A DNA stretch of 38,431 nucleotides from an uncultured Collinsella sp. (lineage in GTDB: Bacteria > Actinomycetota > Coriobacteriia > Coriobacteriales > Coriobacteriaceae): NCBI GenBank assembly GCA_902494345.1, contig CABUSV010000020.1, positions 1 to 38,431 on the forward strand, in the 5' to 3' direction. Below are positions 1 through 7,246 of this stretch, in pieces (positions within the stretch are counted from its first letter, which is position 1; every line of letters begins with the position of its first letter). Made by a program: the position numbers and the translations under genes. The notes beneath the pieces were generated by a model that saw nothing but the letters and a program-made list of their open reading frames with translations, ran no database searches and was not told the DNA's origin.

Positions 1-120
1 ACCAACGACGTGCTGTACAAGGAGGGCCTGGACCTTCTCGTCGTGCCCTCCGCCGAGCTCTCCCGCGGCCGCGGCGGCCCGCGCTGCATGAGCATGCCCT
101 TCTGGCGCGAGGACCTCTAA
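1..120 (+). CDS. arcA: Arginine deiminase, C-terminal end (partial)
   Basis: Only the last 39 codons are in the window; the gene starts upstream. The tail carries GGPRCMSMP, which matches the conserved end of arginine deiminase. Its Cys (residue 30 of this fragment) corresponds to the catalytic nucleophile that attacks the guanidinium carbon of arginine to give citrulline and ammonia. The next gene is ornithine carbamoyltransferase, the following step of the arginine deiminase pathway, which supports the call. The frame is open from base 1 and stops at TAA 118-120. Confidence is high for the family, but nothing can be said about the rest of the protein. Confidence 0.9.
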   Translation, partial: TNDVLYKEGLDLLVVPSAELSRGRGGPRCMSMPFWREDL

Positions 121-132
121 GTCTTTCCGTTT

Positions 133-180
133 CCGGTGCGGTCCCCCTACAACCGCACCGGCTTCGCCCGTTAAACGGGC
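133..180 (+). other. Two tandem hairpins between arcA and argF
   Basis: A perfect 10-bp stem (133-142 with 152-161) encloses a C-rich 9-nt loop. Four bases on, a second perfect inverted repeat, GCCCGTTAAACGGGC, occupies 166-180. No T-run follows either, so they look less like a terminator than like mRNA processing or stability elements that set arcA against argF levels. The function is inferred. Confidence 0.5.
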
Positions 181-225
181 AACACTAATACTTACGTAAT
201 TCATTTCTTCGAAAGGAATCGAACC

Positions 226-1221
226 ATGGGTGTTAACCTCTCCGGCCGTAGCTTCCTCAAGCTTCTCGACCTCACCACCGAGGAGATCGAGTACCTGCTC
301 AAGCTCTCCAAGAACTTCAAGGACATGAAGCGCGCTGGCGTTCCGCACCGCTATCTCGAGGGCAAGAACATCGTTCTGCTCTTCCAGAAGACCTCCACTC
401 GTACCCGCTGCGCCTTTGAGGTCGGCGGCATGGATCTGGGCATGGGCGTCACCTACCTCGATCCGGGTTCGTCGCAGATGGGCAAGAAGGAGTCCATCGA
501 GGACACCGCCCGCGTTCTCGGCCGCATGTATGACGGCATCGAGTTCCGTGGCTTTGCCCAGGACGATGTCGAGGAGCTCGCTGCTAAGTCCGGCGTGCCC
601 GTGTGGAACGGCCTGACCACTGAGTGGCATCCCACCCAGATGCTCGCCGACATCCTGACCGTCCAGGAGAACTTCAACTACGACATCAAGGGCAAGACTC
701 TCGTTTTCATGGGCGACTGCAAGAACAACGTTGCTCGCTCCCTCATGGTCGTCTGCTCCAAGCTCGGCATGAATTTCGTGGCCTGCGGCCCCGAGGAGTG
801 CATGCCCGCCGACGACGTCATCGAGGCCTGCAAGCCCATCGCCGAGGCCAACGGCTGCACCATCAAGCTGACCACCGACGTCAAGGACGGCGTCACCGGT
901 GCCGACGTTATCTACACCGACGTGTGGGTCTCCATGGGCGAGCCCGACGAGGTCTGGGCCGAGCGCATCGCTCAGCTCACCCCGTATCGTGTTACTTCCG
1001 AGGTCATGGCTATGGCCAACCCGGGTGCCATCTTCCTGCACTGCCTGCCCAGCTTCCACGACACCAACACTACGATTGGCGCCGAGAAGTGCGAGCAGTT
1101 CGGCATCACCGAGCAGGAGGTCACCGACGAGGTCTTCGAGAGCCCCGCTTCCAAGGTCTTCGACGAGGCCGAGAACCGCATGCACACCATCAAGGCTGTC
1201 ATGTACGCCACGCTCAAGTAA
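226..1221 (+). CDS. argF: Ornithine carbamoyltransferase (catabolic type by context)
   Basis: The 331-residue protein has the normal family length. It has the carbamoyl-phosphate loop STRTR at residues 57-61, an HPTQ motif near 136 and the ornithine-site HCLP at 272-275. The enzyme interconverts citrulline plus phosphate with ornithine plus carbamoyl phosphate in the cytoplasm. Lying directly after arcA and before a DcuC-like carrier, it most likely runs in the catabolic direction, making carbamoyl phosphate for ATP synthesis (arcB role). The start is ATG 226 after a GAAAGGA ribosome site. No carbamate kinase gene is visible here. Anabolic use cannot be excluded from sequence. Confidence 0.95.
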   Translation: MGVNLSGRSFLKLLDLTTEEIEYLLKLSKNFKDMKRAGVPHRYLEGKNIVLLFQKTSTRTRCAFEVGGMDLGMGVTYLDPGSSQMGKKESIEDTARVLGRMYDGIEFRGFAQDDVEELAAKSGVPVWNGLTTEWHPTQMLADILTVQENFNYDIKGKTLVFMGDCKNNVARSLMVVCSKLGMNFVACGPEECMPADDVIEACKPIAEANGCTIKLTTDVKDGVTGADVIYTDVWVSMGEPDEVWAERIAQLTPYRVTSEVMAMANPGAIFLHCLPSFHDTNTTIGAEKCEQFGITEQEVTDEVFESPASKVFDEAENRMHTIKAVMYATLK

Positions 1222-1236
1222 GAGCATCTAGCATCT

Positions 1237-1275
1237 CGCTCGGGGTGTATTGCTGCTCACCCCGAGCGGTTTTGT
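1237..1275 (+). terminator. Rho-independent terminator after argF
   Basis: A perfect 11-bp stem, CGCTCGGGGTG with CACCCCGAGCG (1237-1247 and 1258-1268), is followed by GTTTT. It separates argF from the carrier gene, so the carrier probably depends on read-through or its own promoter. Confidence 0.85.
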
Positions 1276-1368
1276 CTGGTAAATATCTTGCGTCGGGCGG
1301 TGGGCACGGCACGGAAAATCCGCTTCGCGCGAGAAAGTTAAATGATTTATGAAGGGGGGATGAGAACC

Positions 1369-2847
1369 ATGACTGAGACCGCTAAGAAAAAGCGCGGTAT
1401 GCCTTCATCGTTCACCATTCTTCTAGCTCTGCTGGCAATTGTTGCAGTTGTTACCGTTATCGTCTCCGGCACGTCCGGCGGCGCGGTTACTGCCGCCCGT
1501 CTGAGCGATTTCTGCACCGCCCCGATTAAGGGCTTCGCTGACGCTCTGCCCGTCTGCCTCTTCGTTATGATCCTGGGCGGCTTCCTCGGTATGATGACCG
1601 AGACCGGCGCTCTGGACAACGGCATCGCCGTCCTGGTGCAGAAGCTTAAGGGCAACGAGATCATGCTCATTCCCGTGCTGATGCTCATCTTCTCCCTCGG
1701 TGGTACCACCTATGGTATGTGCGAGGAGACCGTTCCCTTCTACGCCCTGCTCGCCGCTACCATGATGGCTGCCGGCTTCGACCCGATGGTCGGCGCCGCT
1801 ACCGTCCTGCTCGGCGCTGGCTGCGGCTGCCTCGGCTCCACGGTTAACCCGTTCGCCGTCGGCGCTGCCGTCGACGCCCTGACCGGCGTTGACATTGCCG
1901 TGAACCAGTCCATCATCATCGGCCTCGGTGCCGTCCTGTGGCTTGTTACCACCGTCATGTCCATCGTCTTCGTGATGAACTATGCCAAGAAGGTCAAGGC
2001 TGACAAGGGTTCCACCATCCTCTCGATGCAGGAGCTCAAGGACGCCGAAGAGGCTCACGGCAAGGCTGCTTCCGAGGTCCACAAGGAGGTCAAGCTCACC
2101 GGTCGTCAGAAGGGTGTTCTGATCGCCTTCGCCTTCACCTTCGTCGTCATGATCGTCGGCTTCATCCCGCTGGCCGACCTCAACGAGGGCATCGCCAACT
2201 TCTTTGACGCTGGCGCTGTCTACGATGCCGACGGTAACGCCGTCGTTCAGGGCTGGTCTGCCCTGATCACCGGCCTGCCCATTGGCCAGTGGTACTTCGA
2301 CGAGGCTTCCACCTGGTTCTTCCTCATGGCCGTCCTGATCGGTATCATCGGTGGCCTGTCCGAGAAGCAGATCGTCAACACCTTCATCACCGGCGCTGCC
2401 GACATGATGTCCGTTGTTCTCGTCATCGCCCTTGCTCGTGGTATCTCCGTCCTCATGGCTAACACCGGCCTCGACGTCTACGTCCTCGACGCTGCTGCCA
2501 ATGCTCTGGCTGGCCTGTCCGGCGTGATCTTCGCTCCCATGAGCTTCCTGGTCTACTTCGGCCTGTCCTTCCTGATCCCCTCGACCTCCGGTATGGCTAC
2601 CGTTTCCATGCCCATCATGGGACCGCTGGCTGTTAAGCTCGGCTTCTCGCCCGAGGTCATGGTCATGATCTTCTCCGCCGCCATCGGTGTCGTGAACCTG
2701 TTCACCCCGACCTCCGGCGCCATCATGGGCGGTCTCGCCCTGGCCAAGATCGAGTGGACGACCTGGCTCAAGTTTGCCCTTAAGCTCATCGTCGCTCTCT
2801 CCGTCGTCTGCGCCGTCATCCTGACCGTCGCCTGCGTGCTGCTCTAA
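1369..2847 (+). CDS. YfcC/DcuC-family membrane carrier, probably arginine/ornithine or related amino acid exchange
   Basis: The 492-residue, very hydrophobic protein has roughly a dozen membrane segments and belongs to the DcuC/YfcC anaerobic carrier family (family recognition from overall pattern, for example the GGTTYGMCEET and FLIPSTSGMATVSMP stretches). I chose ATG 1369 because AAGGGGGG ends at 1359, giving a 9-nt spacing. The ATGs at 1342 and 1360 lie before or against that site. After arcA and argF the likely job is arginine uptake and ornithine export or related amino acid transport; this is inference from context, since some relatives carry dicarboxylates or other substrates. A hydrophilic loop around residues 215-250 divides the two membrane halves. 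Confidence 0.8.
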   Translation: MTETAKKKRGMPSSFTILLALLAIVAVVTVIVSGTSGGAVTAARLSDFCTAPIKGFADALPVCLFVMILGGFLGMMTETGALDNGIAVLVQKLKGNEIMLIPVLMLIFSLGGTTYGMCEETVPFYALLAATMMAAGFDPMVGAATVLLGAGCGCLGSTVNPFAVGAAVDALTGVDIAVNQSIIIGLGAVLWLVTTVMSIVFVMNYAKKVKADKGSTILSMQELKDAEEAHGKAASEVHKEVKLTGRQKGVLIAFAFTFVVMIVGFIPLADLNEGIANFFDAGAVYDADGNAVVQGWSALITGLPIGQWYFDEASTWFFLMAVLIGIIGGLSEKQIVNTFITGAADMMSVVLVIALARGISVLMANTGLDVYVLDAAANALAGLSGVIFAPMSFLVYFGLSFLIPSTSGMATVSMPIMGPLAVKLGFSPEVMVMIFSAAIGVVNLFTPTSGAIMGGLALAKIEWTTWLKFALKLIVALSVVCAVILTVACVLL

Positions 2848-2945
2848 GTACCCAACGGGTACCCCACGGAAACCTTGACGATCCTGTAGAGGATCACCTG
2901 GTCATCGTCTGTCCGGTGGGGTGAACCCACCGGTAGACTCCTACC
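2848..2945 (+). other. Structured 3' region, possible RNA element
   Basis: Starting at the stop codon there are four local hairpins or pairings: GTACCC/GGGTAC (2848-2853 and 2857-2862), GATCCT/AGGATC (2880-2885 and 2890-2895), GACGAT/ATCGTC (2877-2882 and 2904-2909, competing with the previous one), and CCGGTGGG/CCCACCGG (2913-2920 and 2926-2933). A longer pairing, 2861-2870 with 2912-2922, competes with the last hairpin. The mutually exclusive pairings resemble a switch or a folded small RNA. I could not assign it to a named RNA family. Confidence 0.4.
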
Positions 2946-2949
2946 TTTA

Positions 2950-2991
2950 GCCCCCTTCCGTTCCGTGCGCGGGAGGGGGCGCTCTTGTGTT
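2950..2991 (+). terminator. Probable terminator of the arginine cluster
   Basis: An 11-bp GC-rich stem with one G-U pair (2950-2960 with 2970-2980) and a short loop is followed by GCTCTTGTGTT, which is only moderately T-rich. Confidence 0.6.
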
Positions 2992-3014
2992 CCGGCGTTT
3001 TCCAAACGCCGGAA
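2990..3014 (+). repeat. 10-bp perfect hairpin
   Basis: TTCCGGCGTT (2990-2999) pairs perfectly with AACGCCGGAA (3005-3014) around a 5-nt loop. It follows the terminator directly and precedes the large palindrome at 3029-3126. It could be a backup terminator or part of a small RNA. Confidence 0.55.
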
Positions 3015-3028
3015 CCGCTCGACGCTGC

Positions 3029-3126
3029 AAGCCCGCCAGAGCGGCAATCTGACGTTCAATCGTCGGGCATGGCCAAAAGGCCTATGCCCTTCTCTTTCAC
3101 GTCACCTTGCTCGCTCTGGCGGGCTT
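3029..3126. repeat. 98-nt nested palindrome in a gene-free gap
   Basis: The outer arms AAGCCCGCCAGAGCG (3029-3043) and their exact complement (3112-3126) form 15 bp. Inside, TGACGT (3050-3055) pairs with ACGTCA (3099-3104). Inside that, GGGCATGGCC-AAAA-GGCC-T-ATGCCC forms a third stem. Three stacked stems with internal loops point to a folded RNA or a small mobile repeat of MITE or REP type. The rest of the gap, 3127-3282, shows no clear structure or gene. Confidence 0.6.
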
Positions 3127-3282
3127 TCGCTGGCTTATGCTCAACCTGCGGCGCTGCCATTGTTGGTGCTGAGTGCCTTGTTTCCCGCCACAAATTAGCT
3201 ATCCCGGGTCCCCAGTGGTCGCGGTGGGCGTGTTTGGTTGGTGCCAGTTGATTGCTTGGGCGTTGGGGAGGGTCTGCTCCGT

Positions 3283-3288
3283 TATAAT
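3283..3288 (+). promoter_or_regulatory. -10 box upstream of the DUF1846 gene
   Basis: A perfect TATAAT lies 39 nt before the start codon. No good -35 is seen at the right distance (GCGTTG at 3260-3265 is the best at 17 nt), so the promoter may need an activator. Confidence 0.5.
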
Positions 3289-3327
3289 CGCCTAGAACAT
3301 TAATTGGAAACGGGACGGGAGCCATAC

Positions 3328-4809
3328 ATGCGCCAGGGTTTCGACAACGCGAAGTATATCGAGCTGCAGGCTGCTCACATTAAGGAGCGCATCTCGCAGT
3401 TTGGTGGCAAGCTCTATTTGGAGTTTGGCGGTAAGCTGTTCGATGACTATCATGCGAGCCGCGTGCTGCCGGGTTTTGAACCGGACAGCAAGTTCCGCAT
3501 GCTCAAGAGCATCGCCGACGATGTCGAGGTTATCATCGCGATCAACGCGAACCACATCGAGAAAAACAAGGCTCGCGGTGACCTTGGCATTACCTATGAC
3601 GAGGATGTGCTGCGCCTGGTTGACCTGTTCCGCGGCAACGGCTTTGCCGTCGCGGCCGTGGTCATCACCCAGTACGCCGGCCAGCCCGCTGCCGATGTGT
3701 TCCGCAACCGCCTGAACGCGCTCGGTATTCCCGCCAAGCTGCACTATCCCATCGAGGGGTATCCGCACGATGTCGATCTGATCGTGTCCGACGATGGCTA
3801 CGGCAAGAACGAGTTTGTCGAGACCACGCGTCCGCTCGTTGTCGTGACGGCACCCGGCCCCGGCTCGGGCAAGCTTGCCACTTGCCTCTCGCAGCTGTAT
3901 CACGAGCATAAGCACGGTACCGCTGCCGGCTATGCCAAGTTTGAGACCTTCCCGGTCTGGAATCTTCCTCTGACGCATCCGGTCAATATCGCCTACGAGG
4001 CCGCCACGGCAGACCTCGATGACGCCAACATCATCGATTCGTTCCACCTTGAGGCCTACAACAAGACCACGGTCAACTATAACCGTGACGTCGAGGCCTT
4101 CCCGGTAGTCCGTGCCCTGATGGAAAAGATCCTGGGCAAGAGCCCCTACCAGAGCCCTACGGACATGGGCGTCAATATGGTCGGCTTTGCCATCACCGAT
4201 GACGATGCCTGCCGCGACGCTTCCAAGATGGAGATCGTCCGCCGTTACTTTACCGCGGTCGAAAATGTGCGCCGTACCGGCGTGGGCGATGAGCAAGTCG
4301 ACCGTCTCAAGATTATTATGAAGAAAGCCGGCATCGATAAGAACTACTCACCGGCGCGCTCGGCGGCCCTCACTAGGGAGCAGCTGACGGGTGGTCCCGT
4401 GGGTGCCATGGTCATGCCCGATGGCTCCGTGGTGACCGGTAAGACCTCCACGCGCCTGGGCGCCGCAAGTTCGCTTATTATGAACGCCCTCAAGCATGTC
4501 TCGGGCGTCGACCTTGAGCTCGAGGTCATTAGCGATGAGGCGATCGAGCCCATCAGCAAGCTCAAGACGCATTTCCTGGGAAGCAAAAACCCGCGCCTCC
4601 ACACCGATGAGACGCTTATGGCGCTGTCGATCACCTCGGCCACGAGTGAGACGGCCGCTCGCGTCCTTTCGGGCCTGGAGCAGCTGCGCGGTTGCGATGC
4701 CTTCTTTAGCGTGATCATCTCGCCGACGGACGAGACGGTACTGCGCAAACTGGGTATCAACGTGTGCTGCGAGCCCAAGTTCGAGCGCCGCGGTTTCTTC
4801 CATCGCTAA
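3328..4809 (+). CDS. DUF1846 family protein
   Basis: The 493-residue protein has the normal length for the DUF1846 (UPF0371) family, recognised from its overall sequence including the MRQGFDN start. ATG 3328 is preceded by GGGACGGGAG; an upstream in-frame TTG at 3304 has no ribosome site. A glycine-rich GPGPGSGK-like segment near residues 175-182 resembles a nucleotide or phosphate-binding loop. A pyrrolysine-free, soluble cytoplasmic protein is expected. Family function is not established to my knowledge. It stands alone with its own -10 box and terminator, so the neighbours do not suggest a role. Confidence 0.85.
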   Translation: MRQGFDNAKYIELQAAHIKERISQFGGKLYLEFGGKLFDDYHASRVLPGFEPDSKFRMLKSIADDVEVIIAINANHIEKNKARGDLGITYDEDVLRLVDLFRGNGFAVAAVVITQYAGQPAADVFRNRLNALGIPAKLHYPIEGYPHDVDLIVSDDGYGKNEFVETTRPLVVVTAPGPGSGKLATCLSQLYHEHKHGTAAGYAKFETFPVWNLPLTHPVNIAYEAATADLDDANIIDSFHLEAYNKTTVNYNRDVEAFPVVRALMEKILGKSPYQSPTDMGVNMVGFAITDDDACRDASKMEIVRRYFTAVENVRRTGVGDEQVDRLKIIMKKAGIDKNYSPARSAALTREQLTGGPVGAMVMPDGSVVTGKTSTRLGAASSLIMNALKHVSGVDLELEVISDEAIEPISKLKTHFLGSKNPRLHTDETLMALSITSATSETAARVLSGLEQLRGCDAFFSVIISPTDETVLRKLGINVCCEPKFERRGFFHR

Positions 4810-4843
4810 GTTTGAAGCACCGCGGTAATTGCATTGCATTTTG

Positions 4844-4876
4844 GCCGTATCGGGTTAGCGCCCGGTACGGCTTTTT
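4844..4876 (+). terminator. Terminator after the DUF1846 gene
   Basis: An 11-bp stem with one G-U pair (4844-4854 with 4861-4871) and a 6-nt loop is followed directly by TTTTT. Confidence 0.9.
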
Positions 4877-4940
4877 GATCAATAAAGCGCCTATTTCGGC
4901 GAAAAATAGCCGTTTACCTGCCTAGAAACAATTCGAGCGG

Positions 4941-4948
4941 TATACAAT
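4941..4948 (+). promoter_or_regulatory. Possible -10 box upstream of the winged-helix gene
   Basis: TATACAAT contains a good -10 (TACAAT 4943-4948). The -35 region is poor. It would give a leader of about 110 nt before ATG 5066, a stretch in which I see no other gene. Confidence 0.35.
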
Positions 4949-5065
4949 AACCGTAACTGTTTCATCCTTAGCGGGATGCCGCATGATGGATATTACCTGC
5001 CATCGTGAGGTGTGTCGGTCGCGCACGGCGCGTTAGATGCTCGTGCTCGGTTTGAGGAGGCTGCT

Positions 5066-5404
5066 ATGGCGGGCAAGGGTCGTGCGAGTGTCAACGATAT
5101 GAAGCGTGTCGAGGTGCTGGTGTTGATGGAGATCGACCAGCAAACCGAAGACAATGGCGGGCCGTATGGTTTCTCGCGCAAAACGCTTGCCGAGCGCGTG
5201 GGGGTTTCGCCGTATCGTGCCCGCGCCGCAATCGATCGCTTGGATTCCGAAGGCATGATTGATGTCGTCTCGCGTTATAGCGACGACGGCGGTCAGCTTG
5301 CAAATGGCATTTGCCTCACCGAACATGGCAAGTGGTATCTTGAGGGCGTCCGTACCGGCATGCTCGTTCAAGAAATGCTTGAGGACGAGGCTGCTGATCG
5401 ATAG
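5066..5404 (+). CDS. Small winged-helix DNA-binding protein
   Basis: The 112-residue protein looks like a lone winged helix-turn-helix domain. A helix-turn-helix lies around FSRKTLAERVGVSPYRARAA (about residues 33-52), followed by a second helix with DRLDSEGMI and a two-strand wing ending in LTEHGKWYL, much like MarR/PadR-type regulators. ATG 5066 follows GAGGAGG by 5 nt; an upstream in-frame start at 5012 lacks a ribosome site. No ligand or metal motif is visible, and the target is unknown. It is a single-gene unit with its own terminator, upstream of pyrG. Confidence 0.7.
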   Translation: MAGKGRASVNDMKRVEVLVLMEIDQQTEDNGGPYGFSRKTLAERVGVSPYRARAAIDRLDSEGMIDVVSRYSDDGGQLANGICLTEHGKWYLEGVRTGMLVQEMLEDEAADR

Positions 5405-5428
5405 CAGCATGTAACCCTTGCCATAGCG

Positions 5429-5460
5429 ACGCCGCCTGGGAAACCGGGCGGCGTTTTGTT
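5429..5460 (+). terminator. Terminator after the winged-helix gene
   Basis: ACGCCGCCTGG and CCGGGCGGCGT form 11 bp (one G-U) closed by a GAAA tetraloop (5429-5453), followed by TTTTGTT. Confidence 0.9.
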
Positions 5461-5495
5461 TCAAGATTGAGAAATGCAATCGCACGCGAGAAAAA

Positions 5496-5524
5496 TTGCG
5501 AACGGTTCGCGGTGCGAGTATTAC
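5496..5524 (+). promoter_or_regulatory. Candidate pyrG promoter
   Basis: TTGCGA (5496-5501), a 17-nt spacer and TATTAC (5519-5524) match a sigma-A type promoter moderately well. The leader to ATG 5583 would be about 50 nt. A C-rich initially transcribed stretch typical of pyrG reiterative control is not obvious. Confidence 0.45.
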
Positions 5525-5582
5525 AATGAAGACCCGTAAGATGTGGATAAACAACTTCTACGGGAAGCGCAGGTAACTCAAT

Positions 5583-7244
5583 ATGACCAAGCATGTGTTC
5601 GTAACCGGTGGCGTGGTTTCGTCCCTGGGCAAGGGTATCACCGCGGCCTCGCTGGGCCGTCTGCTCAAGTCGCGTGGCTACAAAGTAACGATGCAGAAGG
5701 CCGACCCGTATCTGAACGTCGACCCCGGTACCATGAGCCCGTTCCAGCATGGTGAGGTCTTCGTTACCGAGGACGGTTACGAGTCCGACCTGGACCTGGG
5801 TCATTACGAGCGCTTTATTGATGAGAACCTGACCCGCGATTCCAACTTTACGACCGGTGCCATCTACAAAAGCCTAATCGCCCGCGAGCGTCGCGGCGAC
5901 TTTTTGGGCGGTACCGTGCAGGTGATTCCTCACGTCACCAATGCCATTAAGGACAAGTTCCGCCGCATCGAGGAGCAGACCGGCTCCGATGTAGTCATCA
6001 CCGAGCTGGGCGGCACGATCGGCGACATCGAGTCCCAACCGTTTGTCGAGGCCATCCGTCAGTACCGCAAGGAGGCCGGCCCCGAGAACGTCTGCTACAT
6101 CCACGTGTCGCTCGTTCCCTATATCGCCGCCGCCCATGAGGTCAAGACCAAGCCCACGCAGCATTCCGTCAAGGAGCTCCGCAGCTTTGGCATCCAGCCC
6201 GATATCATCGTGCTGCGCTCCGACCACCATATCGATGACGCTATCCGCGGAAAGATCGCAAGCTTCTGCGACGTCGACACCGATTGCGTCTTTACCAACG
6301 AGGACTGCGCGAGCATTTACGATGTTCCGCAGCTGCTTGCCGAGCAGGACTTTGACCTGCGCATTTGCGAGCGCCTGGGTCTGGATCCGCGTGAGCGCGA
6401 CATGAGCGAGTGGAACGAGTTCCTGCGCAAACAGAATCACGCCAACCATCACGCCGACAAGGTGAAGATCGCCGTCGTGGGTAAGTATACGCAGCTGCCC
6501 GATGCGTACCTGTCGGTTATCGAGGCCCTGCACCATGCGGGCGTCTTCTACGATCGCCATGTGGACGTCCAGCTGGTCGACGGCGAGAGTCTCGACGAGC
6601 AGAATGTCTCCGAGGTTCTGGGCGACGCCTCGGGCATCCTGGTCCCCGGCGGCTTTGGCAAGCGCGCCCTGGAGGGTAAGATCCTCGCGGCCGAGTTTGC
6701 CCGTGAGCACAAGATTCCGTATCTGGGCATTTGCCTGGGTATGCAGGTCGCCGTGTGCGAGTTCGCCCGCAATGTCGTTGGCCTTGCCGGCGCCAGCTCC
6801 TCTGAGTTCGATCCGGATGGCCCGTATAGTGTCATCGATCTGATGAGCTCGCAGGAGGACGTGACCGAGAAGGGCGGCACCATGCGCCTGGGCGCCTATC
6901 CGTGCAAGCTCGCCGCCGATACTCTTGCTCGCGAGGCATATGGCGAGGAACTCGTCTACGAGCGTCACCGTCACCGCTTTGAGTTCAACAACGCCTTCCG
7001 TGACCAGCTCGAGGACGCCGGTTTGGTTATCTCGGGTCTGTCGCCTGACGAGCGCTTGGTCGAGATGGTCGAGCTGCCGCGCGACGTGCATCCGTGGTAT
7101 GTGGCAACCCAGGCTCATCCCGAGTTCAAGAGCCGCCCGACCAACCCGCAGCCGCTGTTCCGCGAGTTCGTGCGCGCCTCGATCGGCCAGCACGAGGGCG
7201 TCGACCGTCTGCAGGTGACGCCCATGAACCTCGCTACGGACTAA
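5583..7244 (+). CDS. pyrG: CTP synthase
   Basis: The 553-residue protein has full family length. It makes CTP from UTP, ATP and glutamine in the cytoplasm. The N-terminal amidoligase half opens with VTGGVVSSLGKG (ATP-binding loop) and holds the LGGTIGDIES motif near residue 140-150. The C-terminal glutaminase half carries GICLGMQ with nucleophile Cys384, an oxyanion PGGFG motif near 357, and HPEF towards the end. The stop codon is followed after two bases by the GTG start of the recombinase gene, so the two are probably co-transcribed. Confidence 0.98.
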   Translation: MTKHVFVTGGVVSSLGKGITAASLGRLLKSRGYKVTMQKADPYLNVDPGTMSPFQHGEVFVTEDGYESDLDLGHYERFIDENLTRDSNFTTGAIYKSLIARERRGDFLGGTVQVIPHVTNAIKDKFRRIEEQTGSDVVITELGGTIGDIESQPFVEAIRQYRKEAGPENVCYIHVSLVPYIAAAHEVKTKPTQHSVKELRSFGIQPDIIVLRSDHHIDDAIRGKIASFCDVDTDCVFTNEDCASIYDVPQLLAEQDFDLRICERLGLDPRERDMSEWNEFLRKQNHANHHADKVKIAVVGKYTQLPDAYLSVIEALHHAGVFYDRHVDVQLVDGESLDEQNVSEVLGDASGILVPGGFGKRALEGKILAAEFAREHKIPYLGICLGMQVAVCEFARNVVGLAGASSSEFDPDGPYSVIDLMSSQEDVTEKGGTMRLGAYPCKLAADTLAREAYGEELVYERHRHRFEFNNAFRDQLEDAGLVISGLSPDERLVEMVELPRDVHPWYVATQAHPEFKSRPTNPQPLFREFVRASIGQHEGVDRLQVTPMNLATD

Positions 7245-7246
7245 GG

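Noticed and set aside
133..161. Possible 6C RNA (actinobacterial hairpins with six or more C in the loop)
   Set aside because: Only one of the two hairpins has a C-rich loop and it has five C, so the family definition is not met.
624..1352. 242-residue plus-strand frame overlapping argF
   Set aside because: Out of frame with argF, Arg/His-rich, crosses the argF terminator, no ribosome site.
2965..3325. Small frames on both strands in the gap before the DUF1846 gene
   Set aside because: They run through the hairpins and terminator, lack ribosome sites and look unlike proteins.
5874..7193. 439-residue minus-strand frame opposite pyrG
   Set aside because: pyrG is complete and conserved; the antisense product shows no recognisable domain.
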